From NCBI RefSeq assembly GCF_029784155.1, contig NC_073692.1:69638012-69702011 (forward strand): a stretch of DNA of 64,000 bases, written 5' to 3'. Source of the stretch: Uranotaenia lowii (Eukaryota; Arthropoda; Insecta; Diptera; Culicidae). How positions within the stretch are numbered: position 1 is the stretch's first letter; the number at the start of each line of letters is the position of its first letter. Made by a program: the position numbers and the translations under genes. Positions 1 to 12,071 of the stretch are shown piece after piece. The notes under the pieces were generated by a model. That model did not search any database. It worked only from the letters and a program-made list of their open reading frames with translations, and was not told where the DNA came from.

Positions 1-1310
1 AAATGACGAAAATGACGAAAATGACAAAAATGACAAAAATGACCAAAAAGGACAAAAATGACAAAAATGACAAAAATGACAAAAATGACAAAAATGACAA
101 ACATGACAAAAATGACAAAAATGACAAAAATGACAAAAATGACAAAAATGACAAAAATGACAAAAATGACAAAAATGACAAAAATGACAAAAATGACAAA
201 AATGACAAAAATGACAAAAATGACAAAAATGACAAAAATGACAAAAATGACAAAAATGACAAAAATGACAAAAATGACAAAAATGACAAAAATGACAAAA
301 ATGACAAAAATGACAAAAATAACAAAAATGACAAAAATGACAAAAATGACAAAAATGACAAAAATGACAAAAATGACAAAAATGACAAAAATGACAAAAA
401 TGACAAAAATGACAAAAATGACAAAAATGACAAAAATGACAAAAATGACAAAAATGACAAAAATGACAAAAATGACAAAAATGACAAAAATGACAAAAAT
501 GACAAAAATGACAAAAATGACAAAAATGACAAAAATGACAAAAATGACAAAAATGACAAAAATGACAAAAATGACAAAAATGACAAAAATGACAAAAATG
601 ACAAAAATGACAAAAATGACAAAAATGACAAAAATGACAAAAATGACAAAAATGACAAAAATGACAAAAATGACAAAAATGACAAAAATGACAAAAATGA
701 CAAAAATGACAAAAATGACAAAAATGACAAAAATGACAAAAATGACAAAAATGACAAAAATGACAAAAATGACAAAAATGACAAAAATGACAAAAATGAC
801 AAAAATGACAAAAATGACAAAAATGACAAAAATGACAAAAATGACAAAAATGACAAAAATGGCAAAAATGACAAAAACGACAAAAATGACAAAAATGACA
901 AAAATGACAAAAATTACAAAAATTACAAAAATGACAAAATGACAAAAATGACCAAAATGACAAAAATGACAAAAATGACAAAAATGACAAAAATGACAAA
1001 AATGACAAAAATGACAAAAATGACAAAAATGACAAAAATGACAAAAACGACAAAAATGACAAAAATGACAAAAATGACAAAAATGACAAAAAAAGACAAA
1101 AAAGACAAAAATGACAAAAATGACAAAAATGACAAAAATGGCAAAAATGACAAAAATTACAAAAATTACAAAAATTACAAAAATTACAAAAAATGACAAA
1201 AATGGCCAAAATTACAAAAATGACAAAAATGACCAAACTGACCAAAAAATGACAAAATAACAAAAATTACAAAAATTACAAAAATGACAAAAGTGAAAAA
1301 AATTGACCAA
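1..1310. repeat. 9-bp satellite array, AAAAATGAC orientation
   Basis: Tandem 9-bp units (AAAAATGAC) run from the window edge. They are almost perfect to about position 860 and then increasingly variable (AAAAATTAC, ACGAC, one-base slips near 938 and 1190) until they fade near 1310. Loss of order toward one end is what array-edge decay would look like. Two plus-strand frames are open (repeating N-D-K or M-T-K) only because 9 is a multiple of 3. There is no coding signal. The array is truncated by the window start, so its full length is unknown. Confidence 0.97.
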
Positions 1311-2050
1311 AATGTTTTAAAGTACAAACAATTTTTTTATTACTGGAAATCAACATTATTAATTTCAATCTAAATTGGTTCAACATGAAAATCAACATTG
1401 GAATAAAGAACATGAATACAAATAAGAATTGAAATCGGAAATCAATTGAAAGATATGAATCGTGCTAAAAACAAATTCATTAATTCAGAATTGCAAATCA
1501 ATATCCAGTGCACAAAACTTGGTTCAGTCTCCCAAATGAGAATTGCAGCTAGTTTCCAAAGTTTAATGGCTTTTACCCAACATGCAGTGTAGAGGTGCCA
1601 TTGCCGAAAAATGCCGAAAAAAATCCAAATATAATATTCACTTTTGAAATCGTCATAGTTTTTGATTGACGCATTTAAGAGGTTCACGGTCTTGGGCAAA
1701 GTAGTTTTTTGAATTTTCAGCAATAGGTTGCAGAGGGTCTGAGTTTAGTAGAACAGTGAGAATGTAGGATTTTTTGAACAAAAAAGTCACTTTTTCCATA
1801 CTAAATTCCATATGAACTTTTTTTTTTTGCTACAGCCCATTACAAATCCTAGAGCCACCAAAATTCGAACAGTTTCTATTGGGCCCAAAACGATCCCCAA
1901 ACCGTTTGATAATTTTTTGGCTTTTCATGTATTTGAGAACATTAAAATGTTTCGTTAAAATATTTAAATACTTAAGGAACCAGAGAAGAGTTTTTCATAA
2001 GAATTTATTTGAAAAATAAATTCTTTATAGTGCAACTCCATTGAGAACAA
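1311..2050. other. AT-rich intergenic DNA
   Basis: There is no recognisable gene. The minus-strand open frame at 1442-1723 has no recognisable domain and atypical composition. The stretch sits between the satellite edge and the TA-flanked element that starts at 2053. Confidence 0.6.
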
Positions 2051-3257
2051 TACCGTGAACGGCCCTAATTCTGCGCAGTTAAGGATTTTTCAAATGTTTT
2101 AAGTTATAAAAAATTTACCTTTCAATGAATTTCCTCAAAATTTCGTGTACAGTTGGGCTAACTAACAAACTTAACGGCAAAAATAATGAGAGCTCAATTT
2201 TGGAGCAAAAATGTGGATAATTTACAACATTTGGAAAAAATGCAAGTGGCCCTTATTCTGCGCACTATTTTCTATTTGTTCCTAATTCTGTGCATATGTC
2301 CCATATTCTGCGCACCCAAATAAAACCAATGTATCATTTCGTACTGGTAAGACAAACATTTAATTTAATTCTAATGTATTAAAAAGTTTGTTTTACACTT
2401 AGTAAATCATTGCAAATTATGAAAAAGGACCAATTCATGCCTTGGATCTTTGAAGCTTATGTGACACTTTCTTTTACTATTTCTTACACTTGCTTATGTT
2501 ACTTGCAGATGCTTTTTTCCTGCAGCTCGCTTACCAAATTTTGTTGACCGATCATGTTCTTCGCTGGATCTGGTCAAATTAACTTGTTTCGTTGGTGTGT
2601 AGTGCAGACTATTCCGACATATAGAAGCAGTTCCGGCGGGCCACAAAATCGCCCCAGCTGGGGGAAACTATGCGCTGCTTCATTTGGCTTACTATCAGTC
2701 AGTATCAGTTAGTTAACCCTTCATTTCATGATTTTTTATTTTTTCTCGAAAAAATTCTCAATAGTGCGCAATGATGAATACATGAAGGGAAAAATTAGGA
2801 AAAAATATTATTTTCACATATTTCGGTTATTTAGCAAAAGTATTAATTGTTGCAAATTTGCAACAACATGAAACGGTTACACCTTTTTTTCTTCACACTC
2901 GACAACTGGAAATAAATGCTTATTCTTAATTTCTTTTGCACTAATCATAGTTTTCGCACAGGAACTTCGCAAATCTAGATTTCTGGACACCGGAAAGTTA
3001 AGAATTTATCTGGGAGTAGTTATGTATGTTGGTTTTCAACCATGGGTGCACGGATTCACCGCAGTTTCTGCCTAAGTATGTGCTCACATGCATTCTTGGA
3101 CCGACCCCATGGCTTCGTATGTAGGTATATTTTGGAAGAACGAGTCAATCAGGTTACTTAGAGGTATTCCGGCATCCGTGCATATACCTGGCCAGCTGGC
3201 AGCTGGTTAAACATTCATATAATCAGTTATAAGAGAAAACACATCTTACCTGTCGGC

Positions 3258-3366
3258 TTCTTATGGGATTCGAACCCAAAAGTTGTCTCGCCGATACCGG
3301 GAATCGAACCCAGCCTGGCACATCGGAACCAGACTCGCACCAGCTTATCCACTAGACTACAAAGAC
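3258..3366 (-). mobile_element. tRNA-derived SINE-like sequence
   Basis: On the minus strand an A-box-like TAGTCTAGTGGATAAG is followed about 45 bases later by a B-box GGTTCGATTCCCG, then a second B-box-like GGGTTCGAATCCC. The promoter layout is that of a tRNA gene, but the body does not fold convincingly as a tRNA and it lies inside another element. A SINE head or tRNA pseudogene is therefore more likely than a working tRNA. Confidence 0.55.
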
Positions 3367-3550
3367 TCTCGAGAAATTAGCTAGGAGTAGTTATGCGATA
3401 ATATACCACCTACTGAGGAAATTATTCCTTACGTTTGCTTGAAGGTGCTAAAAAAACGAACACACACATATAGGATCTCAGTGAAACTTCATGTTCATTT
3501 GAAGAGATCTAATTTACTTAACTCTAAGGCGTACATCTTTCAAGGATTTT

Positions 3551-3672
3551 ATGGCTAGCATCTTACCACCAGACCACGGAAAGAGCACTATATGTGCCGT
3601 GATCGGGATTCGATCTCATGGACTCTGGCTTAGATGGCTGGAACGCTATCCTCTAGGCCACGACCGGCGGCA
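3551..3672 (-). mobile_element. second tRNA-derived SINE-like sequence
   Basis: The minus strand reads TGGCCTAGAGGATAG (A-box-like) and then AGATCGAATCCCGATC (B-box-like), followed by another A-box-like TGGTCTGGTGGTAAG. The layout of tandem tRNA-like blocks resembles the copy 300 bp away, although the sequences differ. It is probably a relic of a related SINE family. Confidence 0.5.
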
Positions 3673-6039
3673 AAATGGAAAGCTTCTTACCTATACAACT
3701 TTTCTGAACATAACCTTGAACAAATCAACACAAATCAATTCAGAAAACGTATTTAAATTGGTTCTGATAAAGATTCTTAATCTTAAATCATACCATAACT
3801 ATATGCCAGTTTTAATAAACAAACTTGATATTGAAGAGCAAAATCTCAATTTAGTTTTGAAGGAATGATCCAATTACAAATTACATTAAACTATTAAATA
3901 TCATTTGTTGGCAAAATTAAAAGAACAATAAAGATTTCTTCGGAATGAGCATTAGAATTTGGAACATGATTCTAAAATTAGAATTCAAACTTGAAATCAG
4001 TTTAAGAATAAAAAAGAAATAAAAATAAAACTAAATTCGAGAACAAAAAGTTTCAATTTAAAATCAACTTCCAGAGCTTCCAGGAAAAGGTTGAATAGTA
4101 TAAATAAAGAGCATTTATCGTCGATTGATAATAAGAAACGGCTCATACTTTAGTAAAAAATAATGAGCATTGTAATTTTCAATCAAATCATTCATTCATC
4201 TCAAAGGAAAAAAAAGCAAAACAATACTTCAAACCTCGGTTATCGAATGTTGGCAGATAGTACTGAATTTTCAAGTGGAAAAATAAAAATGCGTATTCGT
4301 TGTTTGTTTTTAGATTTTTAAACTCTCTGAATAAGCCCCTTACTTGAGTTTGAATCACGTTGAATAATATAGAACTTTTGAAAATTGGTGTATGCTTATT
4401 TTGCAAGTTATGAGGCATCCGACATTTTTTTTTATTCAAAATATGTATTTGTTATACCAATGGGCCGCGGATAAAAAAATCAAAATAATGTGTTTTACAT
4501 ATGCTGAATTACAAATCCTTAATAAGTTAATTATTCGGACCCGTCCTAGTTTAAAGTTTGATAAATTTTGAACTTTTTATAATATTTTTCTAGTTTTGAT
4601 AACGGTTTAGAGCAAAACTTTTATTTTTTTCACCTCGGGGGCCCTCTTTATTCAGGGGGGCAATTTTTCTCATCCCCCCCCCCCTCTTAATACGGCCTGA
4701 ACATGATAATAAATCATTTATAACGAAAACATTGTCATCGGGAAACAAATACACTGTTTAACGATGCAAGTTTCGAAAACACACTATGGAACCCATATAA
4801 CTAGCTAGGGTACTACCGTTGCATGGTGTTGCATATTTGCAACAGTTATTGAAAACCCATTATATCAGAGAAAAAAACAAAAAAAAATCTCAAATTTTGT
4901 TTATTATGTAAATTACTTTAGTGGGAATACGAAAATATTTTTTTTGAGTCGAAAAAAAATTCTCAATATGAGTTACACTAGGTCAAAAATTTGAAAAATT
5001 AGGCTTTTTCCACATTCCATATTTTTCAGATTCAAGTGGGTTTTTTTTGGTTCCTATAAACACTAAAAATATTTTTTTTTAATTGAACGTGATCTTGAAA
5101 TTATAAATATTATTCCCATCGAAAAAAAAATTTACTTTTTAGCTAAATGTGAAGTTTAGAACAGTTTTAATTAATTGTTGCATATTTGTAACTTTATGAA
5201 ACGAAGGGTTAAGGAGTGCGAGTGAGCGGGTGAACCGAGAGAAGCTTCGCATAGTTCCCCCAGCTGGGGCGATTTTGTGGCCCGCCGGAACTAGTTCTGT
5301 ACGTCGGAACAGTTTGTACAGTTCGGACTGAACGATAAACACGCGAACATGATAGAAAACGCAAATCAAGATTTTCGTTTTTTTGTCAACAAAACATATA
5401 GATTAAAAGGGATTCTTAAGAAACTGTTAACAACTTTACGAATACCCAATAAAACTTATTAGAAAAGTGTAATTAAAAGTTTCCTAACTCGCTGAATTCA
5501 ATTCCTTGCAGCTTTAACCTCAGTTCTCTTCGGTGCTTTTCACTCTGCGCATTAGGAACATAAGTAAACAAATAGTGTCGAATTCTGCGCATTGGTAAAA
5601 TCATTGTTGTGATTTGAAAAACCACTTTTCTCTCAAATTTTTTAGCAGTCATATTCAGAATGATTTTATCTTCCACGTAAAGGCATTTCCAATTAGAAAA
5701 TTCTGTTTAACATTGTTTCATTTGATCTTTTTGTTTTCCTAACGCTTAAGCTGTACTGCTAACGGCGGCCATTTTTCAACGTTTGCTTCCTACATTTATT
5801 TTGATTTTTTCCATTTCTCGCGAACCATTCATCAGATTTCAAAATAATTGGAAGCTTTTTGAAGATAAACAGTAACTGAAGAGACTCAGCTTGTTTCATG
5901 AATATTTTGTCCATCACATCTTGAAATATTTCTGTTTGAATATGAAAATGCGCAGAGTTTGGGACTGCGCAGAATTAGGGCCGGTCACGGTACTTACTTT
6001 ACTTCAAATCAAGCCTTTTACGAAAAAACTTCTAAACCA

Positions 6040-6840
6040 TAGGAGAGAATGGAAATACCTGATCCCTACAGGAGATATTCGATTCCTTAGCTATATCTCG
6101 AAACCGGAATGTCTTACAAATATCAAATGTTCTAGAGAAATGTGCCAAATAGAACAAAACAGCAATGCTGTTATCTCATATATTAATTACATTTTTGAAT
6201 TTTTAAAAAAATTTTGAAAAAATATTTTTCGAGTTGATGAACTTTGTTTGGAAAATTTAACAAAATGTGATTTTTAAGATCTTTAAAATTTTTGAAAAAA
6301 TATTTTTCGAGTTGATGAACTTTGTTTGAAAAATTAAACAAAATGTGATTTTGATCTTTTGTCATCCCATATGAAAAAATTATAATGAAAATATTTATTC
6401 CAATAAGCCAATCGTAGTCTCTTTTTTTTTTAAGAAAAAGTTTTCCAAAATATATGTTACGGGTATGACTGATCCTTTGAGTTCAAAAAGATATATTTTT
6501 CCTCTGAATGGATCGTGATCATTGATTCCAATAACAAATATCAATCCAGTAATTATCTGTTAAAAAGGACTCAAAATACTGTATTTATATAAAAACCTGA
6601 AAATTGCGCCTTAAAGTATGCAATCACTCTAGGGTAGTAGACAAACTTTTAGCATTCTCTCTGTCTGATACTCACAAACTGTGAAATGCAAATGAGAACT
6701 AACATGGCATAAAATAGTAAACGGGCCTTTTATCTTTGAATTTTGCTAGATTTTTGTCTAGAGTCAGGGCTCACTGAATTAAGGAGCAAGTCTCCTTTAA
6801 CTTAAAAAATATCACAACTTTTTTCGTCTCACGGAAATGC
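6040..6840 (+). repeat. interspersed repeat, copy 1
   Basis: The start (TAGGAGAGAATGGAAATACC) and several internal blocks match the reverse complement of 45521-46655: the TTAGCTATATCTCGAAACCG block, the GACTCAAAATACTG / AAAATTGCGCCTTAAAGTAT block and the AGTCTCCTTTAAC block. The two copies are strongly diverged. No open frame is conserved, so this is an old non-coding dispersed element. Confidence 0.6.
6211..6360. repeat. 78-bp tandem duplication
   Basis: Two adjacent near-identical copies have a period of 78 bases, anchored by TATTTTTCGAGTTGATGAAC at 6223 and again at 6301. Because the pair is so similar, the duplication is much younger than the host repeat. Confidence 0.8.
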
Positions 6841-8801
6841 TTCTTATCCATCTACGGGTTCATGTCAAAACGAATTTTAAGAAAACGAATACGAATTAAA
6901 ATTTCAATAAAACAAGAATTTGTGCTTGAATGGATAACATGAAAAAATAAACTAGGATTAAAAAGCAATTAAATCTTACTTCCAAAATAAATTTCAGATC
7001 ATGACAGAAATAAAACATGGAATTTGGAAAAAATCATATATTTTTACGATTTGAAATTTAAATTCTTGATCAGTTGAAAGATATCCGTTTGGTTTTAAAG
7101 CGAATCAATTCAAAATACATACACAGTAGCTAGTTTAATTTAATTAGATAAAACGATGAAATTATTAAATTTTGTTTCAAGAGGGAAGGGCTCAATTTTC
7201 TGATTTTGATAGTTTTTTATATTTGATTTTTCCAGTTATCAAAACAAAAAGTAATATCTTTGCAGTACACAATAGTGACTTTATATATTTGTAATGAAAC
7301 ATGTTCAATTCATCAATGAAAATGTACTGACAAAGTCTAAGTTGGGAATTGCTTTCTTGAATAATCATTAAGAGACTGATAAAAACAAAAGTATGGAATT
7401 CTAAGTACCTACTTGTTTTGAATGCTGAAAATACAATACAAATACTGATTTAGTTAATATTGTGCATTAATACTTAGCTTCAGAGGTGCAACTTCGAATT
7501 AGTTTAAAAACAAGATCGATGAAAATAATTTAAATAATAAAAATTAAGGAAAAATAAAGATCTGAATATGTTGTCGCCATCAATCTCAAAAATTGGTCAA
7601 GAACAAGTAATACAAACAATTATTTTCGTTTTTTTTATTTAGTTTAGAATGGTTTTTAAGAAAGTTATGATTTCAGAACACAAAAAGTCAGAGTTGAAAA
7701 AAAAGACAAACTTATCTTAATATAAAAAACTTAAATAATGGGACTGTTCAATCGTGAATTTGTATGAAAATTAATGAACATAATGTAGATAGAAAAGATT
7801 AGTTTTTAGAAGGATTTTTTTTTCAATAAAAACATCTTTCCATTTTAAAATCCTAACTATAAAATCTAACAGCATTTTATGTGTTTAAGTATTTATGATT
7901 GTGATTTGAGAGATATTAGCTTCCTGAACTCGAAGCATTTGTCAAATTTTGGTTTTTTTAATCTAGATTAAGTGATATATATTTATTCAGTTAAAATCAG
8001 ATTTTAATGAAATCAATCATTCATAACTGATAAGCAAACAAAACAACATGAAAAACAAAAACTGATTTCGAATTTGTTTGTTTTCCTCCATTCAATCAAA
8101 TAATAATATTTTGCTAAACTTTAGAGGAAAAATTGATTGAAAAAGTTAAATTTAACAATTCGAAGAGATTTCATTACAAGTATGCATTTCTGACCTTTCT
8201 TCATTTGTTAAATTTGTTTAAGACTGAATATCGATTTGACCTTTGTTTTGATAATATTCAAGATTCGATTTGGATTCAAATTACTTAAAAAATCGTTAAT
8301 ATTCCCGTATTTAACGGAGTAAGTGAAAGAAAACAAAAAGAATACTTCCTTTCATTTTCCGCAGCAGTGAAAATTTCTAGCGGGCTTCTAGAAAGTTTAT
8401 CATTGATTAAAATCTTTATTTTTAAAATTTTTGTAATGTTATTTTGAATGAATAAAAATTTAGCTCTTAAATGCTGCGCACCTCGGAAACATGTCAAATT
8501 TGTAGTCTTGTGGTGTTATCAAAACGCTTTCGAATAAAGAATTGAACATTTAGAAGAATGAGAAATACAAAACAAAATTAATTTTTTTGAAGAACATTTA
8601 ATATCAGCAGAAAATTTTCAATGACATAAAAGATTTTTTTGTTATAAACAGATGATTAGAAATAAACTAATGAATAATAGGTTTAATTTTTTTTTTGCTT
8701 ATTTTGTTTGACTATTGAGCACTGTCACTTGGCTACCAGCTTGTTGATGTGTTAAATTAGTATTTGATAAATGAGATTTGATTTTTTTTTTGTTTCGATT
8801 A
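6841..8801. other. AT-rich DNA without recognised genes
   Basis: Long A and T runs and short open frames only. I see no exon with both plausible splice sites and a recognisable product. Confidence 0.55.
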
Positions 8802-8803
8802 TA

Positions 8804-9038
8804 CTGCCGTTGGAAGCATAATTGTCACATGTTACATTCTGAAATTTCCTATTTTTTGGTGTCTAGAGGACTCATTTCAAAAATTTTGTTTGCCGTTTTT
8901 TGATAGATACATCAAGTTCACGCTTAAAAACTTGTTTTTATTAAATATAATTAAAATATTCATCGCAACGAGGTTGTAGACACCAAAACACCTCACACAT
9001 AAAAATGTAACATGTGACAATTATGCTTCCAGCAGCAG
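8804..9038. mobile_element. 235-bp Tc1/mariner-type MITE
   Basis: Inverted repeats of about 35 bp (CTGCCGTTGGAAGCATAATT on the left, matching CTGCTGCTGGAAGCATAATT on the reverse of the right end) are flanked by TA at 8802-8803 and 9039-9040. An inner inverted pair GGTGTCTA/TAGACACC lies further in. No coding capacity. The arms are still about 90% alike, so it is moderately young. Confidence 0.85.
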
Positions 9039-9104
9039 TATAGTCGTTTTAACATCTTCATGTCATTCGCGACTTATATCAACGAGATGCAGTTGGCGGA
9101 CAGT

Positions 9105-9232
9105 CATTGAAAATCTTATCCGGTACAACTGTGATCGATGTTTACTCTTGGGCTCGAACTCACGGACATCTGCTCAGGAAGCAACTGACTTGAGCTTGAC
9201 CAACTGAGCTATATCACAAGCCCGAATGAGAT
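9105..9232 (-). mobile_element. tRNA-derived SINE, family shared with 47850
   Basis: The minus strand begins TATAGCTCAGTTGGTCAAGC (A box) and carries a B box GAGTTCGAGCCC, followed by a tail beginning AAGAGTAAACATCGATCAC. The same order of boxes and the same tail (GTTAACATCAACCACA...CGGATAGG) occur at 47850-47962. That shared non-tRNA tail identifies a SINE family rather than two unrelated tRNA genes. Confidence 0.7.
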
Positions 9233-9238
9233 TTGATA

Positions 9239-10079
9239 TTAAAATGGTTTGTTTAAAATTCTGAAATTGTTAAGTTGTTACTGTTCTTTAAGAAACCCTA
9301 TTCCAAACAGGAGATAGTGTTTTTGAGTGTCATGATTTAAGTTTCAATACAAAGGGTTTGTGGAATTGCTATTCGAAATTTACATTTAAGAGAAAGTTTC
9401 AATTTGCAAACACATATAGCGTCGACTGTCGTAAAATGAAATATCTTATTTAGCCTAAGAGTAAAATGTATGTAGAACTAATTTTCTGACATGTTTGATA
9501 AATATTGTTTTCAAATAATTTCTCGTTACTACGATAAATTAAAAAAAAAAATACTTAGAAAAAAAATTTATGGGGGGGAGGGGGGGTTTACGGTTACACC
9601 CCTAAACCTCTAAACAAGTAATTGCGGAATGGGATCGTTATTTGTGATTCACACCAAAAACCAAATTTATCAACTGAAATATTAAAGTAGACTTAACATT
9701 TGTTTTACCATTTTAATTGAAAATCGATATTTTAAAAGCGTGGAAACCCTTTTGGGGGAGAAAGGGTGAAACAATAAAAAAAAAAAGAATTACAAACCTG
9801 TTGATACTTACGGTTTTCGATGCCGCTCCGTCGGCGAAACCAAAAACAGTTTGTTTTGGTTCCGCATGCTTTGAGTCAATTCGCAATTGAAACAATAGCG
9901 GTGATGATTGATGATGACAGCTGATGATGGTAAACACGGTACAAATGTTTACATCATCACACTGTGAAGCCAAACAACTCAACTTAGGTTTGTGGTAAAA
10001 CATCAGTGTTGCCAAATATTCTGGGTAAGAATATCAAAGTACTTTCCCGGTTAGATACATCTGGATAGGGAAATTTCGA
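9239..10079. other. AT-rich spacer with poly-A/poly-G tract
   Basis: Contains an A-rich tract followed by a G-run (about 9541-9590). The right half (9800-10000) is more balanced in composition and holds the weak minus-strand exon candidate listed separately. Confidence 0.5.
9812..9867 (-). CDS. weak candidate first coding exon (minus strand)
   Basis: On the minus strand an ATG at 9867 opens 18 codons (MRNQNKLFLVSPTERHRK) that end at a strong donor, CGAAAACC followed by GTAAGTATC. The surrounding 150 bases are less AT-rich than their neighbours. No matching downstream exon was found on the minus strand before the window's SINE and MITE cluster, and the product is not recognised. A chance donor is quite possible. 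Confidence 0.2.
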
Positions 10080-10618
10080 GTTAGTTCGAGAGGGTACACT
10101 CAAGTATTTAACTTGCGGTTAGCAAGTGGAGCAGTCAGCAGCCAGAGGACCACCAAGAAGAGGGCCACCAGCCAGAAGGACCAGCCTGCACCGAGACGAC
10201 CCAGCCCAGAGGGACCAGCCAGAGAACCACCAGGCAGCGAGATGTACCAGGCCAGCCAGGAGGTATCGCCAGAGGTCGAGCCCGGGAAGGTTCGCGGATC
10301 GAGACGGTTACTCTGGATGTCGTCAAGAGCCACGCTGCGGTTAGCATGCGTGAGCTCACGTCCGACGGCCGGGAGCAGTCTCTGGATCCGCAACCAGGCA
10401 GCGCGAAGGTTCGAAGGTCAACCTGAAGGAACACCCTGGAGGAGTTGGTTGGAGCTGCTAGCCGAGAGGGTTACTCTCGTGCTCTGGCTGTGCGCTGCTG
10501 TTAGCATGCTCGAGCACAGCTGGAAGCAATTTCTGGACTCCTGGAGGAGGTGGTTTGGGCTATGGTTAGTTGCCAGCGACTTTAACCACCCCATGCTGCT
10601 GAATCTTAAGGTTTCTTG
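10080..10618 (+). repeat. GC-rich leader with imperfect tandem repeats upstream of Copia pol
   Basis: A compositional island, far more GC- and purine-rich than the surroundings. It contains two diverged copies, about 162 bp apart, of a block beginning GGTTACTCT and containing GTTAGCATGC (starts at 10306 and 10468). Open frames here have mixed composition and match no Gag motif such as a CCHC knuckle. It is most likely remains of the Copia long terminal repeat or untranslated leader. The 5' boundary of the element is not determinable by eye. Confidence 0.45.
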
Positions 10619-11686
10619 AAATCATCGGGAAACGGCGTTGATGGCCAAGAGAGGTTGTTCTTCTGGGGTTACCAAAAACAGCCTGCAAGAAGGTCCCACC
10701 GCTCGCAAGCTGAGGTTATCAGCCACCAGAATCAACGTAAAGTTCGATTTGTCATCGATTCTGGTGCCACTCAACACATGGTGCGAGATCAGAGCCTGTT
10801 GGTTGATGTTAAGACTCTGGAAGAGCCATATGTCATCACCACAGCAAAGACTGGCGAGTGCTTGAAAGCCAAGCGGACTGGAACAATGCATCTGAGCAGT
10901 GTAGTTGGGAAGTCTATTGTTCCAATTATACTGTTCAATGTACTTTTGATACCACAGCTAGACGAAAATCTACTTTCGGTCAGCAAGTGTACCGAGAACG
11001 GGAAATGGGTTACTTTTCTCGGGAAACAAATACAATTTGAGTTTTCAGGGGAGGTTTTCGCCCAAGGAAAACTCCTGAACAACTTGTACTGTGTGGATTT
11101 ATTGTGGAGCCCTAAAATCAGGCGGAAAGCCTTACTTGGAAGCCAACCGAAGTACAAACAGTGGCATATGCGACTCGGACATCTTGGCTTTGGAGCGATA
11201 CAGAAGATGGTCCACGATGATATGGTTGAGGGTATCAGCCATATTCCAGCAAAAATGGAAAACCAAGCTGTGTGCGAGAGCTGTCTAGCAGGGAAGCAAG
11301 CAGCCAACAAATTCTGCAACGTTGAGCTTCCTCGGTCGGGTAGACCACTTGAGCTCGTGCATTCCGACGTGTGTGGGTACATGGAAGTGTCGACGTTCGA
11401 TGGATTTCGGTATTTCGTCACCTTCATCGACGATTATACCCACTTCATGGTCGTCTATCTAATGAAGCACAAGAGTGAGGTGTTCGAGCGCTTCAAGCAA
11501 TACGAAGCTATGGCAACTGCACACTTCGGTCAGAAGTTGTGCAAGCTGCGATGCGACAATGGGCGTGAATACATCACCAACGAATTTCAAAGACATTGTT
11601 CAGAGAAAGGAGTTCAGATGGTATTCACGGTCCCGTATACTCCGCAGCAGAATGGCGTCAGCGAGCTAGCCAACCGAACGTTGATG
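10619..11686 (+). pseudogene. Copia pol, 5' part: protease and integrase
   Basis: The frame opened at 10616 shows, in order: an aspartic protease site DSGATQHM near 10757; the integrase zinc-binding H-x-H / C-x2-C region (WHMRLGH ... CESCL) near 11160-11290; and the integrase core with D of HSDVCG, D of RCDNGREY and E of NGVSE. The last two acidic residues are 35 residues apart, the D,D-35-E spacing. The frame is cut after RTLM by the inserted hAT element, which adds a false C-terminus and a stop at 11743. No CCHC knuckle precedes the protease. Once it would have cleaved the polyprotein and integrated element cDNA. It cannot do so now. Confidence 0.9.
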
Positions 11687-12071
11687 CAAGGTTGCCGAAA
11701 AAAATTCTGTGTTTTTGAGAAAAAAAATTCTGAATTTCTGTGATTTACCCAAAAATTCTGTGATGGTTTTCTGTGATGCTTTTTCCTTTATTTTCATAGA
11801 AAATTCATGATAAATTGAGTCTTTTTTACATTTAAGTATGGCAAAATCAATTGAAATTACATCCCATCATACTTTTTTAATTTAAGGTAAAAAAATCTAA
11901 ATTTTGTATTGGCTAAAAAATCATAATTTTGGAAATCGATTCAAAATTCAAAAATTCTGTGAAATCTGTGAATTTTTTCAAAATTCTGTGTTCTGGGACA
12001 CAGATTCTGTGATGAAAATTTCCTCAAAATTCTGTGAAATTACAGATTTTTCTGTGATTTCGGCAACCTTG
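11687..12071. mobile_element. 385-bp hAT-type MITE inside Copia
   Basis: The inverted termini are CAAGGTTGCCGAAA and TTTCGGCAACCTTG, flanked by a perfect 8-bp duplication CGTTGATG (11679-11686 and 12072-12079). An 8-bp duplication and a CA(A/G)GG start are hAT hallmarks. The interior is AT-rich with many copies of ATTCTGTGA in both orientations and no open frame. It interrupts the Copia integrase frame cleanly, so it arrived after the Copia insertion. Confidence 0.93.

Larger units (their letters stand above)
2053..5990. mobile_element. 3.9-kb non-autonomous TIR/fold-back DNA transposon
   Basis: The ends are inverted copies: CCGTGAACGGCCCTAATTCT on the left and the reverse complement of a near-identical sequence ending TCACGG on the right. 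Both are flanked by TA (2051-2052 and 5991-5992), the target duplication of Tc1/mariner-like elements. Subterminal TTCTGCGCA motifs recur in the left arm (about 2068, 2260, 2306) and inverted in the right arm (about 5545, 5583, 5965). A deeper inverted pair lies at 2630-2676 and 5246-5293 (core GCCCCAGCTGGGG), so the arms are long. No transposase frame is visible. Two tRNA-like SINE fragments sit inside. Confidence 0.75.

Noticed and set aside
1..1310. CRISPR array or other spaced repeat
   Set aside because: Units are contiguous with no spacers, and the context is a eukaryotic genome.
3258..3672. Functional tRNA genes
   Set aside because: A and B boxes are present, but stems and anticodon arm are not convincing, and the copies sit inside another element with extra B boxes.
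10113..10619. Copia Gag frame of 168 codons
   Set aside because: Composition is Pro/Arg-rich from purine repeats, there is no CCHC knuckle, and several frames on both strands are equally open.
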